This document shows positions 6,420 through 13,081 of a stretch of 13,710 bases of DNA, in pieces. Position 1 is the stretch's first letter; each line of letters begins with the position of its first letter. Source of the stretch: Bacillota bacterium. Lineage in GTDB: Bacteria; Bacillota; Sulfobacillia; Thermaerobacterales; Thermaerobacteraceae. Made by a program: the position numbers and the translations under genes. Location of the stretch: assembly GCA_003242195.1 (NCBI GenBank), contig QGUQ01000012.1:1-13710 (forward strand), in the 5' to 3' direction. The notes beneath the pieces were generated by a model that was given only the letters and a program-made list of their open reading frames with translations, ran no database searches and was not told where the DNA came from.

Positions 6420-6451
6420 GAGCGATCCCAGGAAGCAGGGGGATCCGGCAA

Positions 6452-7087
6452 TTGCGGGATGGAAGCCAGGGCCGCATCGGGATGGCCGGCGCGACCCGGG
6501 CGCGGGCGGACCTCCGCGTCCGCGTCGAGGAACCCGGAGCCACGGAGCGCGTGGCACAACAGGTGGCCCATAGCCTTGGACGGCTGGGGCGTCCCGGCTT
6601 GGCCATCCTCTGCATCGGCACGGATCGATCCACGGGCGACGCCCTCGGCCCGTTGGTGGGGACGCTGCTCACCCGTGGTGAGGCACTTCGGGAAACCCAG
6701 GTGCGGGTGCTGGGGACGCTGGACGAACCGGTGCACGCGGGCAACCTGGAGCGCGTGCTGGCGGGGCTCGCCGCGGAGCGTTCCTCCACGACCGTCGTGG
6801 CCGTCGACGCGTGCCTGGGACGCAGCGAGAACGTAGGCAGTATCAGCGTGGGTACCGGCCCCCTCCAGCCCGGCGCAGGGGTGAACAAGACGCTGCCCCC
6901 GGTGGGCGACCTGTTCGTGACGGGTACGGTGAATGTCGGGGGGTTCATGGAGTATTTCGTCCTGCAGAACACGCGCCTCAGTCTGGTCATGCGGATGGCG
7001 GAAATCATCGCCAGCGGCCTTGCCGCCGGCGTGGCCGCTTTCCTTGCCGCCCGGGAGGCGGCAGCCGGTCGGGGCAGCGCCGGGTGA
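6452..7087 (+). CDS. yyaC: YyaC family spore protein (DUF1256, putative protease)
   Basis: A 211-residue protein of the YyaC/DUF1256 family. These are spore-associated proteins with a fold related to the GPR and hydrogenase-maturation proteases; function is not established. The family core is very well conserved: LCIGTDRSTGDALGPLVG (53-70), GTLDEPVHAGNLE (78-90), VAVDACLG (116-123), GAGVNKTLPPVG (141-152), and NVGGFMEYFVLQNTRLSLVM (161-180). The Asp residues in TDRSTGD and AVDACLG are the likely functional positions by analogy. The TTG start is chosen because GGGGG lies 9 nt upstream; an ATG at 6482 is an alternative that keeps the whole conserved domain. It is the only plus-strand gene. It is divergent from livK and convergent with the lipid kinase, as yyaC is opposite to spo0J in B. 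subtilis. It implies an endospore-forming host. Confidence 0.92.
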   Translation: MRDGSQGRIGMAGATRARADLRVRVEEPGATERVAQQVAHSLGRLGRPGLAILCIGTDRSTGDALGPLVGTLLTRGEALRETQVRVLGTLDEPVHAGNLERVLAGLAAERSSTTVVAVDACLGRSENVGSISVGTGPLQPGAGVNKTLPPVGDLFVTGTVNVGGFMEYFVLQNTRLSLVMRMAEIIASGLAAGVAAFLAAREAAAGRGSAG

Positions 7088-7106
7088 GGCGCGGTGCGCG
7101 GGCGCG

Positions 7107-8063
7107 TTAGCGGGGCACCGTTCCCTCGCCGGCCCGGACGGTCTCGCCCGTTGCCGCCTGGCTCATCGCACCGCGAGAAGGAACGACGACGGGCATGCCG
7201 CCCGGGAAGTTGCGGTACCGGGCAGGGAGGTACCCCACCGGCTCCCCGTCGGCATGGACGGCCACCGGCATCCGGCTCCTCAGGTAGACCTCGCGCCCGC
7301 GCAGGCAACGGACCGCCCGGTGGTGGACGTGGGTCCCTCGGAACACGCGGGGAAACACCCGCAGGATCTCCAGCTTGCCCAGATCGCCGATCAAGCAGAT
7401 GTCGAACCGGCCGTCGTCGGGCTGCGCTCCCGGCAGGATGTGCATGCCGCCACCATAGTAGGGGGAGTTGCCCACGACCACCATCAGTGAGCGTTGCCCA
7501 TACCGCTGGCCTTCGATCTCGATGTCCAGGTCCACGTTCTGGTAGGCACGCAGGGTGCGCAACATCGCCAGGACGTAGGGGATGGCACCCCGACCCGGCC
7601 CGCCTGCCTCCAGCACGCGACGGGCCACCTCGGCGTCAAAGCCCGCCCCGCTGACGTTCACGAAGTAACGGCTTCCCTCCGCGGTATCGATCCGGCCCAG
7701 GTCAAGGCGGCGTACGCGGCCGGAGGCGACGAGTTCCGCAATGGCGACCGGCGTCGCTTGGATGCCCAATCCCCGGGCCAGGTCGTTGCCCGTGCCGAGA
7801 GGCACCACCACCAGCGGGGGCCCGCCGGGACCCGTGCCGTTGAGGGTTTCGTGGATGGTGCCGTCGCCGCCCGTGACCAGAAGGAGGGAACAGCCCAGCT
7901 CTCGCGCGCGTCGGCCCATGGCGCAGGCGTCGCCCGGCCCCTGGGTGTACCACACCTCCGGAGAAGCCCCCGCGGCCCGCAGGGCTGCCTCAAAGGCAGG
8001 CCAGGCCTTGGCGGCCCGACCTCGGCCGGCGACGGGATTGACGATGGCGATGATGCGGCTCAC
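7107..8063 (-). CDS. Diacylglycerol kinase family lipid kinase (DgkB/YegS-like)
   Basis: A 318-residue soluble lipid kinase of the DAGK catalytic family, which phosphorylates diacylglycerol or a related lipid at the membrane surface using ATP. Motifs, counted from the chosen start, are NPVAGRG (9-15), the nucleotide-binding VTGGDGTIHE (63-72), PLGTGNDLARGLG (88-100), NVSGAGFDAEVA (136-147), GNSPYYGGGM (198-207), DDGRFDICLI (216-225) and HADGEP (260-265). This is the complete bacterial pattern. GTG at 8063 is chosen because GGGGAG lies 6 nt upstream; an in-frame TTG two codons earlier abuts that site and is unlikely. It is probably last in the rsmG-to-kinase unit, 80 nt after DUF4446. It converges with yyaC across only 19 bp, with no evident terminator. 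Exact lipid substrate is unknown. Confidence 0.9.
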   Translation of the reverse strand: MSRIIAIVNPVAGRGRAAKAWPAFEAALRAAGASPEVWYTQGPGDACAMGRRARELGCSLLLVTGGDGTIHETLNGTGPGGPPLVVVPLGTGNDLARGLGIQATPVAIAELVASGRVRRLDLGRIDTAEGSRYFVNVSGAGFDAEVARRVLEAGGPGRGAIPYVLAMLRTLRAYQNVDLDIEIEGQRYGQRSLMVVVGNSPYYGGGMHILPGAQPDDGRFDICLIGDLGKLEILRVFPRVFRGTHVHHRAVRCLRGREVYLRSRMPVAVHADGEPVGYLPARYRNFPGGMPVVVPSRGAMSQAATGETVRAGEGTVPR

Positions 8064-8100
8064 ACCCAACTCCCCTTCCAGCCAAGCGCGGGGTGATCCG

Positions 8101-8129
8101 CACCGGGGAGGCGGCGGTTCCCCCCGGTG
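8101..8129 (-). promoter_or_regulatory. Stem-loop between DUF4446 and the lipid kinase
   Basis: CACCGGGG (8101-8108) and CCCCGGTG (8122-8129) form a perfect 8-bp stem with a 13-nt loop in the 80-nt gap between the two genes. There is no T-run on the minus strand, so a terminator is unlikely. It may be an mRNA processing or stability element, or a chance GC-rich repeat. Confidence 0.4.
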
Positions 8130-8143
8130 GTCGTAAGACCCCG

Positions 8144-8758
8144 TCAGCGGTCATCCTCCGCGGGTACCGGGCGCCGGCGCCACCGCCCCGGCTTCTTGAC
8201 CTCTCCCACGGCCGGTACCCCGCCGGATAGGGCACGGCGAATGGCCTCCTGCTCCTCCTCGCTGAGAAGGTAAGGGGAACTCCCGGCCTCGATGGGCTTG
8301 GCGAAGACTCGCGACTCCTCGCGCCCTGCCAGGGTGGTGATCACGGCGCCGTTGCCATGCCCGTCCAGGATGGCCAGCACGAAGCTCTGTTCGCCGCCCA
8401 TGCCTTCGAAGGCATTGAAGCGCACCACGGCCACGTGCTGTACGCAGGCAGCGAGCGCGCCGGTCAGTTCGGTGATCCTCCGGCCCGCTTCGTCGTTGGC
8501 CGCCTCCAGCCGTTCCACCCGTGCCAGGAGATCGGCCAGTCGCTCCTCCAGTTGAGCGGGGGGCTCTCCCGCCCCCACGAGGGAACGCAGTCGCCTCTCC
8601 AGGGCACGGGCACGCCTACCCGCCCTCCAGGCGGCCACCAGCGCTGCCAGGGCGACCACGACGGCCACCGCCGCGAGCGTCTCCGGCCGGCTCGCCGCCC
8701 TCTCCAGGGTGGGCATGATCGCGTCCATCCATTGCTGCCACGGAATCGCTCCGGTCAT
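8144..8758 (-). CDS. DUF4446 family membrane-anchored coiled-coil protein
   Basis: A 204-residue protein of the DUF4446 family, function unknown. It has one membrane segment (about 27-44), then a charged, heptad-like region (about 47-100) likely to be coiled coil. The conserved C-terminal block includes VRFNAFEGMGGEQSF (112-126), LDGHGNGAVI (131-140), GREESRVFAKPI (145-156) and YLLSEEEQEAI (163-173). The last 25 residues are basic and appear disordered. The ATG has GGGGGA upstream. Families of this kind are found next to parB/spo0J in many Firmicutes, and here it lies 52 nt after parB. This placement suggests, without proving, a link to chromosome or cell-envelope organisation. Confidence 0.88.
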   Translation of the reverse strand: MTGAIPWQQWMDAIMPTLERAASRPETLAAVAVVVALAALVAAWRAGRRARALERRLRSLVGAGEPPAQLEERLADLLARVERLEAANDEAGRRITELTGALAACVQHVAVVRFNAFEGMGGEQSFVLAILDGHGNGAVITTLAGREESRVFAKPIEAGSSPYLLSEEEQEAIRRALSGGVPAVGEVKKPGRWRRRPVPAEDDR

Positions 8759-8810
8759 GTGTGTCCCCCGCTACCCAGGTTCGATCATGAGGGCTTGCCG
8801 GCACCGCCGA

Positions 8811-9695
8811 CTACGGCCCCGCGGCCGCCACGTCGAGGCGGGAAAGGAGCCGCTCGAGATCGTCCAGGCTGTAATATTCGATGATGATCTGCCCCCGCTC
8901 CCCGCGGGCGTGAATGGAAACCCGTGTACCCAGCGCCCGCTGCAGGCGCTCGGCCAGATCCCGCACCTCGGGCGCCACCGGCGCCGGCGCCGCCTGGCGG
9001 GCCTTCCTTGGCTTTCCGGCCGAGGCCACCAGCCTTTCCAGCTGGCGGACGGTCAGGCCTTCCGAGAGGACGCGGGCCGCCAGCTGGCGCATCTCGGACG
9101 GGCTGCCGACTCCCAGCAGCACCTTGGCGTGCCCCGTGCTCAGCTTGCCCTCGGCCACCAGCCGCCGCAGGTCCTCCGGCAGCTGCAGCAGGCGCATCAT
9201 GTTGGCGACGTGGGACCGGCTCTTGCCGACGCGCTGGCTGACCTGCTCCTGGGTCAGCCCCAGCTCCTCGCAAAGCATCCGATAGCCCTGGGCCTCCTCG
9301 ATGGGGTTGAGGTCTTCCCGCTGGAGGTTTTCCACCAGGGCGATCTCCATCATCTCGGTGTCCGACATCTCGCGGACCACCGCGGGGACCACCTTGAGCC
9401 CGGCTTCCCGCGCCGCCCGCCAGCGGCGCTCGCCGGCGACGAGCCGGTAACCGTCCCCTTCCCGGCGCACCAGGAGGGGCTGCACGATGCCGTGCTGCCG
9501 AATGGATTCCACCAGCTCGGCCATGGCCTGCGGGTCAAAGTCTCGCCGCGGCTGGTAGGGGTTCGGCCGCACGCGATCGATCTCGATGTGCTCGATGCGC
9601 TCCCCCTCGGTCCCGGCCGGCTGCACGCCGGGCAGGAGCGCCTCCAGCCCCCGAGCCTCGATGCCCCTAGCCAGCCCGCGCCTGCTCCTCGGCAT
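8811..9695 (-). CDS. parB: Chromosome partitioning protein ParB (Spo0J)
   Basis: A 294-residue ParB, the CTP-dependent DNA clamp that loads at parS and helps position the origin. Residues 1-23 (RRGLARGIEARGLEALL) are the ParA-stimulating N-terminal motif. The CTP-binding domain has NPYQPRRDF (45-53), GERRWRA (88-94) and ENLQRE (122-127). The helix-turn-helix follows at about 148-190, and the C-terminal dimerisation domain is at about 232-290. The positions that distinguish ParB from Noc read R160, M166, Q171 and G188. Arg and Gly there are ParB-type, while Noc has Gln and Arg. Length is normal. It starts inside parA with a 29-nt overlap, so the two are coupled. Its target sites are the two parS copies at 10508 and 10568. 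Confidence 0.95.
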   Translation of the reverse strand: MPRSRRGLARGIEARGLEALLPGVQPAGTEGERIEHIEIDRVRPNPYQPRRDFDPQAMAELVESIRQHGIVQPLLVRREGDGYRLVAGERRWRAAREAGLKVVPAVVREMSDTEMMEIALVENLQREDLNPIEEAQGYRMLCEELGLTQEQVSQRVGKSRSHVANMMRLLQLPEDLRRLVAEGKLSTGHAKVLLGVGSPSEMRQLAARVLSEGLTVRQLERLVASAGKPRKARQAAPAPVAPEVRDLAERLQRALGTRVSIHARGERGQIIIEYYSLDDLERLLSRLDVAAAGP

Positions 9696-10449
9696 AGGCC
9701 ATCACTTCCTTTGCCAGCTCGGTGTAGACCTCGGCCCCCCGCGACCGGGCATCGTAGAGGATGACGGGCTGCCCGTGGCTCGGCGCTTCGGACAGCCGGA
9801 CGTTGCGCGGGATGATGGTGCGAAACACCTTGTCCCGAAAGAACCGCTTGACCTCCTCCACCACTTGGATGGATAGGTTGGTCCGGCCGTCGAACATGGT
9901 CAGGACCACGCCGTCCAGCTCCAGGTCCGGGTTCAGGTGGGCCTGCACGGCCCGCAGGGTGTTGAGCAGCTGTGTGAGACCTTCGAGGGCGTAGTACTCG
10001 CACTGGATGGGCACGATCAAGCCGTCGGCGGCCGTCATAGCGTTGAGGGTGAGAAGCCCCAGGGAAGGCGGGCAGTCGATCAGGACGTAGTCGTAGCCGT
10101 CCCGTACCCCCTCCAGGGCCCGGCGCAGCCGCTTCTCCCGACCCGCCATGCCGACCAGTTCCAGCTCCGCGCCCGCCAGCTCGATGTTGGCCGGGACCAG
10201 CCACAGGCCCTGCACGGCTGTCGAGCGGATGACCTCCCGCAGGCTCCGTTCCTCGATGAGGACGTCGTAGATGCTACGCGCCACCCGGTTCTTGTCCAGG
10301 CCGAAGCCACTGGTGGTGTTGGCCTGGGGATCGATGTCGATGACCAGTACCCGCCGCCCCTGGGCGGCCAAGCAGGCGCCCAGGTTGACGGTGGTGGTCG
10401 TCTTGCCGACGCCGCCCTTCTGGTTGGCGATAGCGATCACGCGGCCCAT
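9667..10449 (-). CDS. parA: Chromosome partitioning ATPase ParA (Soj)
   Basis: A 260-residue deviant-Walker ATPase of the chromosomal Soj type, with no N-terminal DNA-binding extension as plasmid ParA proteins have. Motifs are deviant Walker A KGGVGKTTT (11-19), VIDIDPQAN (36-44), Walker B VLIDCPPSLG (122-131), and the conserved RNVRLSEAPSHGQP (215-228) involved in DNA binding. ATP-bound dimers bind DNA non-specifically. ParB stimulates hydrolysis, and in Firmicutes Soj also controls DnaA. The ATG at 10449 has GGAAGGAAGG upstream and gives the standard N-terminus. A longer in-frame start at 10533 would read through a parS site and was rejected. It is preceded by 155 nt containing both parS sites. 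Confidence 0.96.
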   Translation of the reverse strand: MGRVIAIANQKGGVGKTTTTVNLGACLAAQGRRVLVIDIDPQANTTSGFGLDKNRVARSIYDVLIEERSLREVIRSTAVQGLWLVPANIELAGAELELVGMAGREKRLRRALEGVRDGYDYVLIDCPPSLGLLTLNAMTAADGLIVPIQCEYYALEGLTQLLNTLRAVQAHLNPDLELDGVVLTMFDGRTNLSIQVVEEVKRFFRDKVFRTIIPRNVRLSEAPSHGQPVILYDARSRGAEVYTELAKEVMAYAEEQARAG

Positions 10450-10507
10450 TGGCGATCCCGCCTTCCTTCCGGGCCTGTGGCCAGCCGGTGGCACCGCCAG
10501 GCTCCGC

Positions 10508-10523
10508 TGTTCCACGTGGAACA
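10508..10523. promoter_or_regulatory. parS site 1
   Basis: TGTTCCACGTGGAACA is a perfect 16-bp palindrome, extended by GC on both sides to 20 bp. It matches the B. subtilis parS consensus TGTTTCACGTGAAACA except for one symmetric T-to-C/A-to-G pair. It is the loading site for ParB, 58 bp before the parA start. A TTGTCA (-35-like, 10540-10535, minus strand) lies just upstream, so ParB bound here could also repress parAB; no good -10 is visible. Confidence 0.93.
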
Positions 10524-10567
10524 GCAGCCCCATGTGACAAGCGTGCCGCCGCCACGCCTACCGGCGA

Positions 10568-10583
10568 TGTTCCACGTGGAACA
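10568..10583. promoter_or_regulatory. parS site 2
   Basis: A second identical TGTTCCACGTGGAACA, lying exactly 60 bp from site 1. Here the symmetry extends by six more bases on each side (CGGCGA ... TCGCCG), making a perfect 28-bp palindrome spanning 10562-10589. It lies 21 bp beyond the noc stop codon. The wider palindrome can also form an mRNA hairpin after noc. Confidence 0.93.
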
Positions 10584-10604
10584 TCGCCGCCCTCCCGCTG
10601 CCCC

Positions 10605-11465
10605 TCACCGCGAGATGGGGCGCTTTGGGATGCGAATCCGCACCTCGATCCACTCGTCCCCGTCCACCTGCTCGAGGCTCGCGGGTAGGCCGGCCCGCCG
10701 CAGGGTGTTCACCCCTTCCCGCACCGTGTTGATCAGGATGCGCACGTCCTTGATGGCCCGCAACCCTGACAACCGGCGCCGCCTTGCCGGCCGTCGCTCC
10801 CCTTCCAGCCGGGCGGTGACCAGTTCCTCCGTCTCCCGCACGCTCAGGTTGCGGGCGATCACCTCTTCCAGCACCATCGCCTGCTCCTCCGCCGACTCCA
10901 GGCGCAACAACGCTCGCGCGTGTCGCTCGGAAAGGCCGGCCGCCACGATTCGTTCTCGCACCGTCGGCGGAAGCCGCAGGAGCCGCAGCTTGTTGGCCAC
11001 CGTCGACTGCTGTTTGCCGAGGAGTGCGGCCAGTTGTTCCTGGGTGAGCCCGAAACGGGACAGCATTTCCTGATAGGCCGCGGCCTCTTCGAAGAAGTCC
11101 AGGTCCTCACGCTGCAGATTCTCGACGAGGGCGATCAGGGCGGCCTCCCGATCGTCCAGGTTCCGCACCACGACGGGAACCTCGGTCAGCCCTGCCATCT
11201 CTGCCGCCCGCAAGCGTCGCTCGCCCGCCACCAGCTCGTACCCGCCCTCGGGTCGGGGTCGAACCAGCAGGGGCTGCAACACGCCCACCTGACGGATGGA
11301 CTCGGCCAGTTCCGCCAGCGAATCGCGATCGAAACGCCTCCGGGGCTGGAAGGGACTCGGCAGGATGCGTGCCACGGGAACGCGGCGCACCGGTTCCCCT
11401 GTGGCCGGCGTCCATGCCCGCGCTCCCCCGCCTCCGACCCACGACAGCCATTGGCTGGGCTTCAA
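10605..11465 (-). CDS. noc: Nucleoid occlusion protein Noc
   Basis: A 286-residue ParB paralogue (B. subtilis Noc is 283) that binds Noc-binding sites, uses CTP to spread, and blocks septum assembly over the chromosome. The start is TTG at 11465-11463, overlapping the rsmG TGA by 3 bases (TTGA), with GGGGGTGG 6 nt upstream. This gives MKPSQWLSWVGGG, which resembles the membrane-binding amphipathic N-terminus of Noc. Other motifs are PFQPRRRF (38-45), GERRLRA (81-87), ENLQRE (115-120) and helix-turn-helix KQQSTVANKLRLLRLP (151-166). Specificity positions read Q153, K159, R164 and R181, matching Noc (Q, K, K, R) with one conservative K-to-R change, and unlike the ParB in this window. The C-terminus EWIEVRIRIPK also fits Noc. 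A longer in-frame start at 11675 would lie deep inside rsmG and was rejected. Confidence 0.93.
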   Translation of the reverse strand: MKPSQWLSWVGGGGARAWTPATGEPVRRVPVARILPSPFQPRRRFDRDSLAELAESIRQVGVLQPLLVRPRPEGGYELVAGERRLRAAEMAGLTEVPVVVRNLDDREAALIALVENLQREDLDFFEEAAAYQEMLSRFGLTQEQLAALLGKQQSTVANKLRLLRLPPTVRERIVAAGLSERHARALLRLESAEEQAMVLEEVIARNLSVRETEELVTARLEGERRPARRRRLSGLRAIKDVRILINTVREGVNTLRRAGLPASLEQVDGDEWIEVRIRIPKRPISR

Positions 11466-12286
11466 CAGCGGCCACCCCCAACCCCATTTCGTTTCTCCGC
11501 CCGGGAATCGGGTCCTTTCGCGGTCCCGGCCACCGGTTCGCCACCGCCCGGCCCCGCCAGCGGCCGCTTGCGCGGCAGGCCCGGTCTCCGCGGGAAGGCG
11601 GAGGGCGTCGGGCGCTCCTTGCGGACCAGGAACAGCCACCGCTCGCCCCCGGACCAGGGCAGGAGGAACCGCCACTGGCCCGCGATCTCTCCGCCCACGG
11701 CCCGCACCGCGTTACGGCAAGCGTCGACCTCCTCCCGAGCCCGCGGTCCCTTGTACACCCATAGGCGCCCGCCAACACGCACCAGCGGCAACGCGTATTC
11801 CACCAGGACGTCCAGACGCGCCAGTGCCCGTGCCACGGCGACGTCCGCCCGTTCCCGCCACAGGCCGTCCCGCCCCAACAGCTCGGCGCGCTCCGCCCGC
11901 ACCTCCACGCCCTCCAGGGCCAGTTCCCCGGCGGCCCGCTCCAAGAAGGCAGCCTTCTTCCGCACCGCCTCCACCAGCAGTACCCTCCAGGTATGACCGA
12001 GGACCACCCGCAAGGGGATGCCGGGAAACCCGGCGCCGCTGCCCACGTCCACGAGGAGACCGCTGGATGGCCATTCTTCCCGAAGCGCCAGTGGCAGCAG
12101 CGAGTCCAGATAGTGGGCGGTCAGCGCGGCGGCGTCGTCGCGCACGCCCGTCAGGTTGACCCGTCGCCCCGCCTCCTTGACCAGCTGCCAGTGCTGCCAT
12201 AGCCGCTCCGTCGCCTCGGGGGTGAGGTCGATGCCCAGGCTGGCGGCACCGCGCCGCAGCCGTTCCCGCCATTCCCCTTCCTTCAC
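11462..12286 (-). CDS. rsmG: 16S rRNA (guanine-527 N7)-methyltransferase RsmG (GidB)
   Basis: A 274-residue SAM-dependent methyltransferase that modifies G527 of 16S rRNA; its loss gives low-level streptomycin resistance in many bacteria. Visible motifs are NLTG (44-47), HYLDSLLP (58-65), SAM-binding DVGSGAGFPGIPL (80-92), EAVRKKAAFL (106-115), VARALARL (151-158), YKGPRAREE (178-186) and RPGLPRKRPL (234-243). The normal protein ends near here (B. subtilis 239 residues). Residues 244-274 are an extra Gly-rich, basic tail that overlaps the noc start and carries its ribosome-binding site. GTG at 12286 is chosen because GGAGG lies 9 nt upstream; another GTG two codons earlier is too close. It is first in the rsmG-noc unit. 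No clear promoter was found, although TTGACG occurs upstream (12352-12347) without a good -10. Confidence 0.93.
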   Translation of the reverse strand: MKEGEWRERLRRGAASLGIDLTPEATERLWQHWQLVKEAGRRVNLTGVRDDAAALTAHYLDSLLPLALREEWPSSGLLVDVGSGAGFPGIPLRVVLGHTWRVLLVEAVRKKAAFLERAAGELALEGVEVRAERAELLGRDGLWRERADVAVARALARLDVLVEYALPLVRVGGRLWVYKGPRAREEVDACRNAVRAVGGEIAGQWRFLLPWSGGERWLFLVRKERPTPSAFPRRPGLPRKRPLAGPGGGEPVAGTAKGPDSRAEKRNGVGGGRC

Positions 12287-12377
12287 CGCCACCCGCCTCC
12301 CGCCCCGCACCCGTCGTCCCGGCCCGGCACGGGGCCCGGCACCGGCGCCGTCAAGCCGTCGCCCCATGAACTCCCGC

Positions 12378-12413
12378 CCGCATAAAGCAACGAAGCCGGC
12401 CCTTGAGGCCGGC
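12378..12413 (-). terminator. Likely intrinsic terminator after jag
   Basis: On the minus strand GCCGGCC-TCAAG-GGCCGGC forms a 7-bp all-GC stem with a 5-nt loop (12413-12395). It is followed by TTCGTTGCTTTAT, the most T-rich stretch nearby though interrupted. It lies 17 nt after the jag stop and would end the yidC-jag transcript before rsmG. The rest of the 144-nt spacer (to 12287) is extremely GC-rich, with a tandem GTGCCGGGCC repeat and no gene. Confidence 0.6.
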
Positions 12414-12430
12414 CCCGGCGGTGGGACGTC

Positions 12431-13081
12431 TCACCCGCGCCGGGCAGGTAGGATCACCACCCGCCGGTTGGGCTCGGTCCCCGTACTCTCCGTGCGCACA
12501 TCCGGATGGTCCTGAAGGGCCAGGTGAATGATCCGGCGCTCCGCCGCGCTCATGGGCTCCAAGACCACCTGGCGGCGTGTCCGGCGAACCCGCTCGGCCA
12601 CCCGCAGCGCGAGCCGCTCGAGCACCTCCCGTCGCCGCTGGCGATAGCCGCCCACGTCGACGATGATCCGCCGCCGCTCGTCGCTGATTCGCGCCGCCGA
12701 CACGTTGACCAGGTACTGGAGCGCCTCCAGGGCGGCGCCTCGCCGGCCGATGAGGATCCCCAGGCCCGCGTCTCCTTCCACGCTAGCGGCGATGAACCCC
12801 GGATGCTCCTCCACCCGCACCTGCACCGCCAACCCGGCCCGCCGCGCCACTTCAGTCAGGAACAACCTGGCAAACCGGGCCTTGGTCAGCCGCGGCCGGG
12901 CCCGGATGACGGCATCGCGATGACCCACAAGCCCCAGAAACCCCCGCGCCGGTTCCTCCAGCACCTCGGCCTCCACGTCCTCCCGAGACACGCCCAGGCG
13001 CTCGGCGGCCGCCGCCAGCGCTTCTTCCACCGTGCGCCCCCGTACCTCGATCCAGCTCCACTCAGGAGGCCCCTCGATCAT
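12431..13081 (-). CDS. jag: RNA-binding protein Jag (KhpB)
   Basis: A 216-residue RNA-binding protein (Jag/KhpB/EloR family), which in Gram-positives works with KhpA in cell elongation and division control. Domains in order are Jag-N (about 8-58, with the EEPARGFLGL motif at 42-51), a type II KH domain (about 66-145) with the GILIGRRGAALEALQYLVN loop at 108-126, and R3H (about 150-214) with R182-x3-H186 and the ending RRVVILP. Length is typical. The ATG lies inside the yidC coding end with a 20-nt overlap, and AAGGGGAG lies upstream, so the pair is coupled. In B. subtilis the next genes would be mnmE and mnmG; here a terminator and rsmG follow instead. Confidence 0.95.
   Translation of the reverse strand: MIEGPPEWSWIEVRGRTVEEALAAAAERLGVSREDVEAEVLEEPARGFLGLVGHRDAVIRARPRLTKARFARLFLTEVARRAGLAVQVRVEEHPGFIAASVEGDAGLGILIGRRGAALEALQYLVNVSAARISDERRRIIVDVGGYRQRRREVLERLALRVAERVRRTRRQVVLEPMSAAERRIIHLALQDHPDVRTESTGTEPNRRVVILPARRG

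Larger units (their letters stand above)
6246..6451. other. Divergent control region between livK and yyaC
   Basis: This 206-bp spacer is noticeably more AT-rich than the rest of the window and must hold the promoters for both the liv unit (leftward) and yyaC (rightward). I see a direct repeat ATTCAACG at 6282-6289 and 6323-6330, a small inverted repeat CCTGC-TT-GCAGG (6304-6315), TCTCG-TATC-CGAGA (6332-6345), and the operator-like repeat listed separately at 6371-6385. No convincing sigma-A -35/-10 pair for livK could be found by eye on the minus strand. Confidence 0.5.

Noticed and set aside
7088..7106. Bidirectional terminator between yyaC and the lipid kinase
   Set aside because: The 19-bp gap has no stem with a T-run on either strand, so no terminator can be supported.
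6284..7308. Minus-strand open frames opposite yyaC
   Set aside because: The plus-strand reading encodes a highly conserved YyaC protein; the minus-strand translations are Arg/Pro-rich and unrecognisable.
10450..10533. N-terminal extension of ParA starting at 10533
   Set aside because: It would translate through parS site 1, and the extra residues are not seen in Soj-type ParA; the ATG at 10449 has a good ribosome-binding site.
11500..11507. CCCGGGAA half-sites (also 7201-7208) as further Noc-binding sites
   Set aside because: Only one arm matches and the other arm is GC-rich and unrelated; such half-sites are common in this base composition.
12347..12352. TTGACG as the -35 box of an rsmG promoter
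   Set aside because: The hexamer on the minus strand is good, but no -10-like sequence occurs at 16-18 bp; the spacer is almost entirely G and C.
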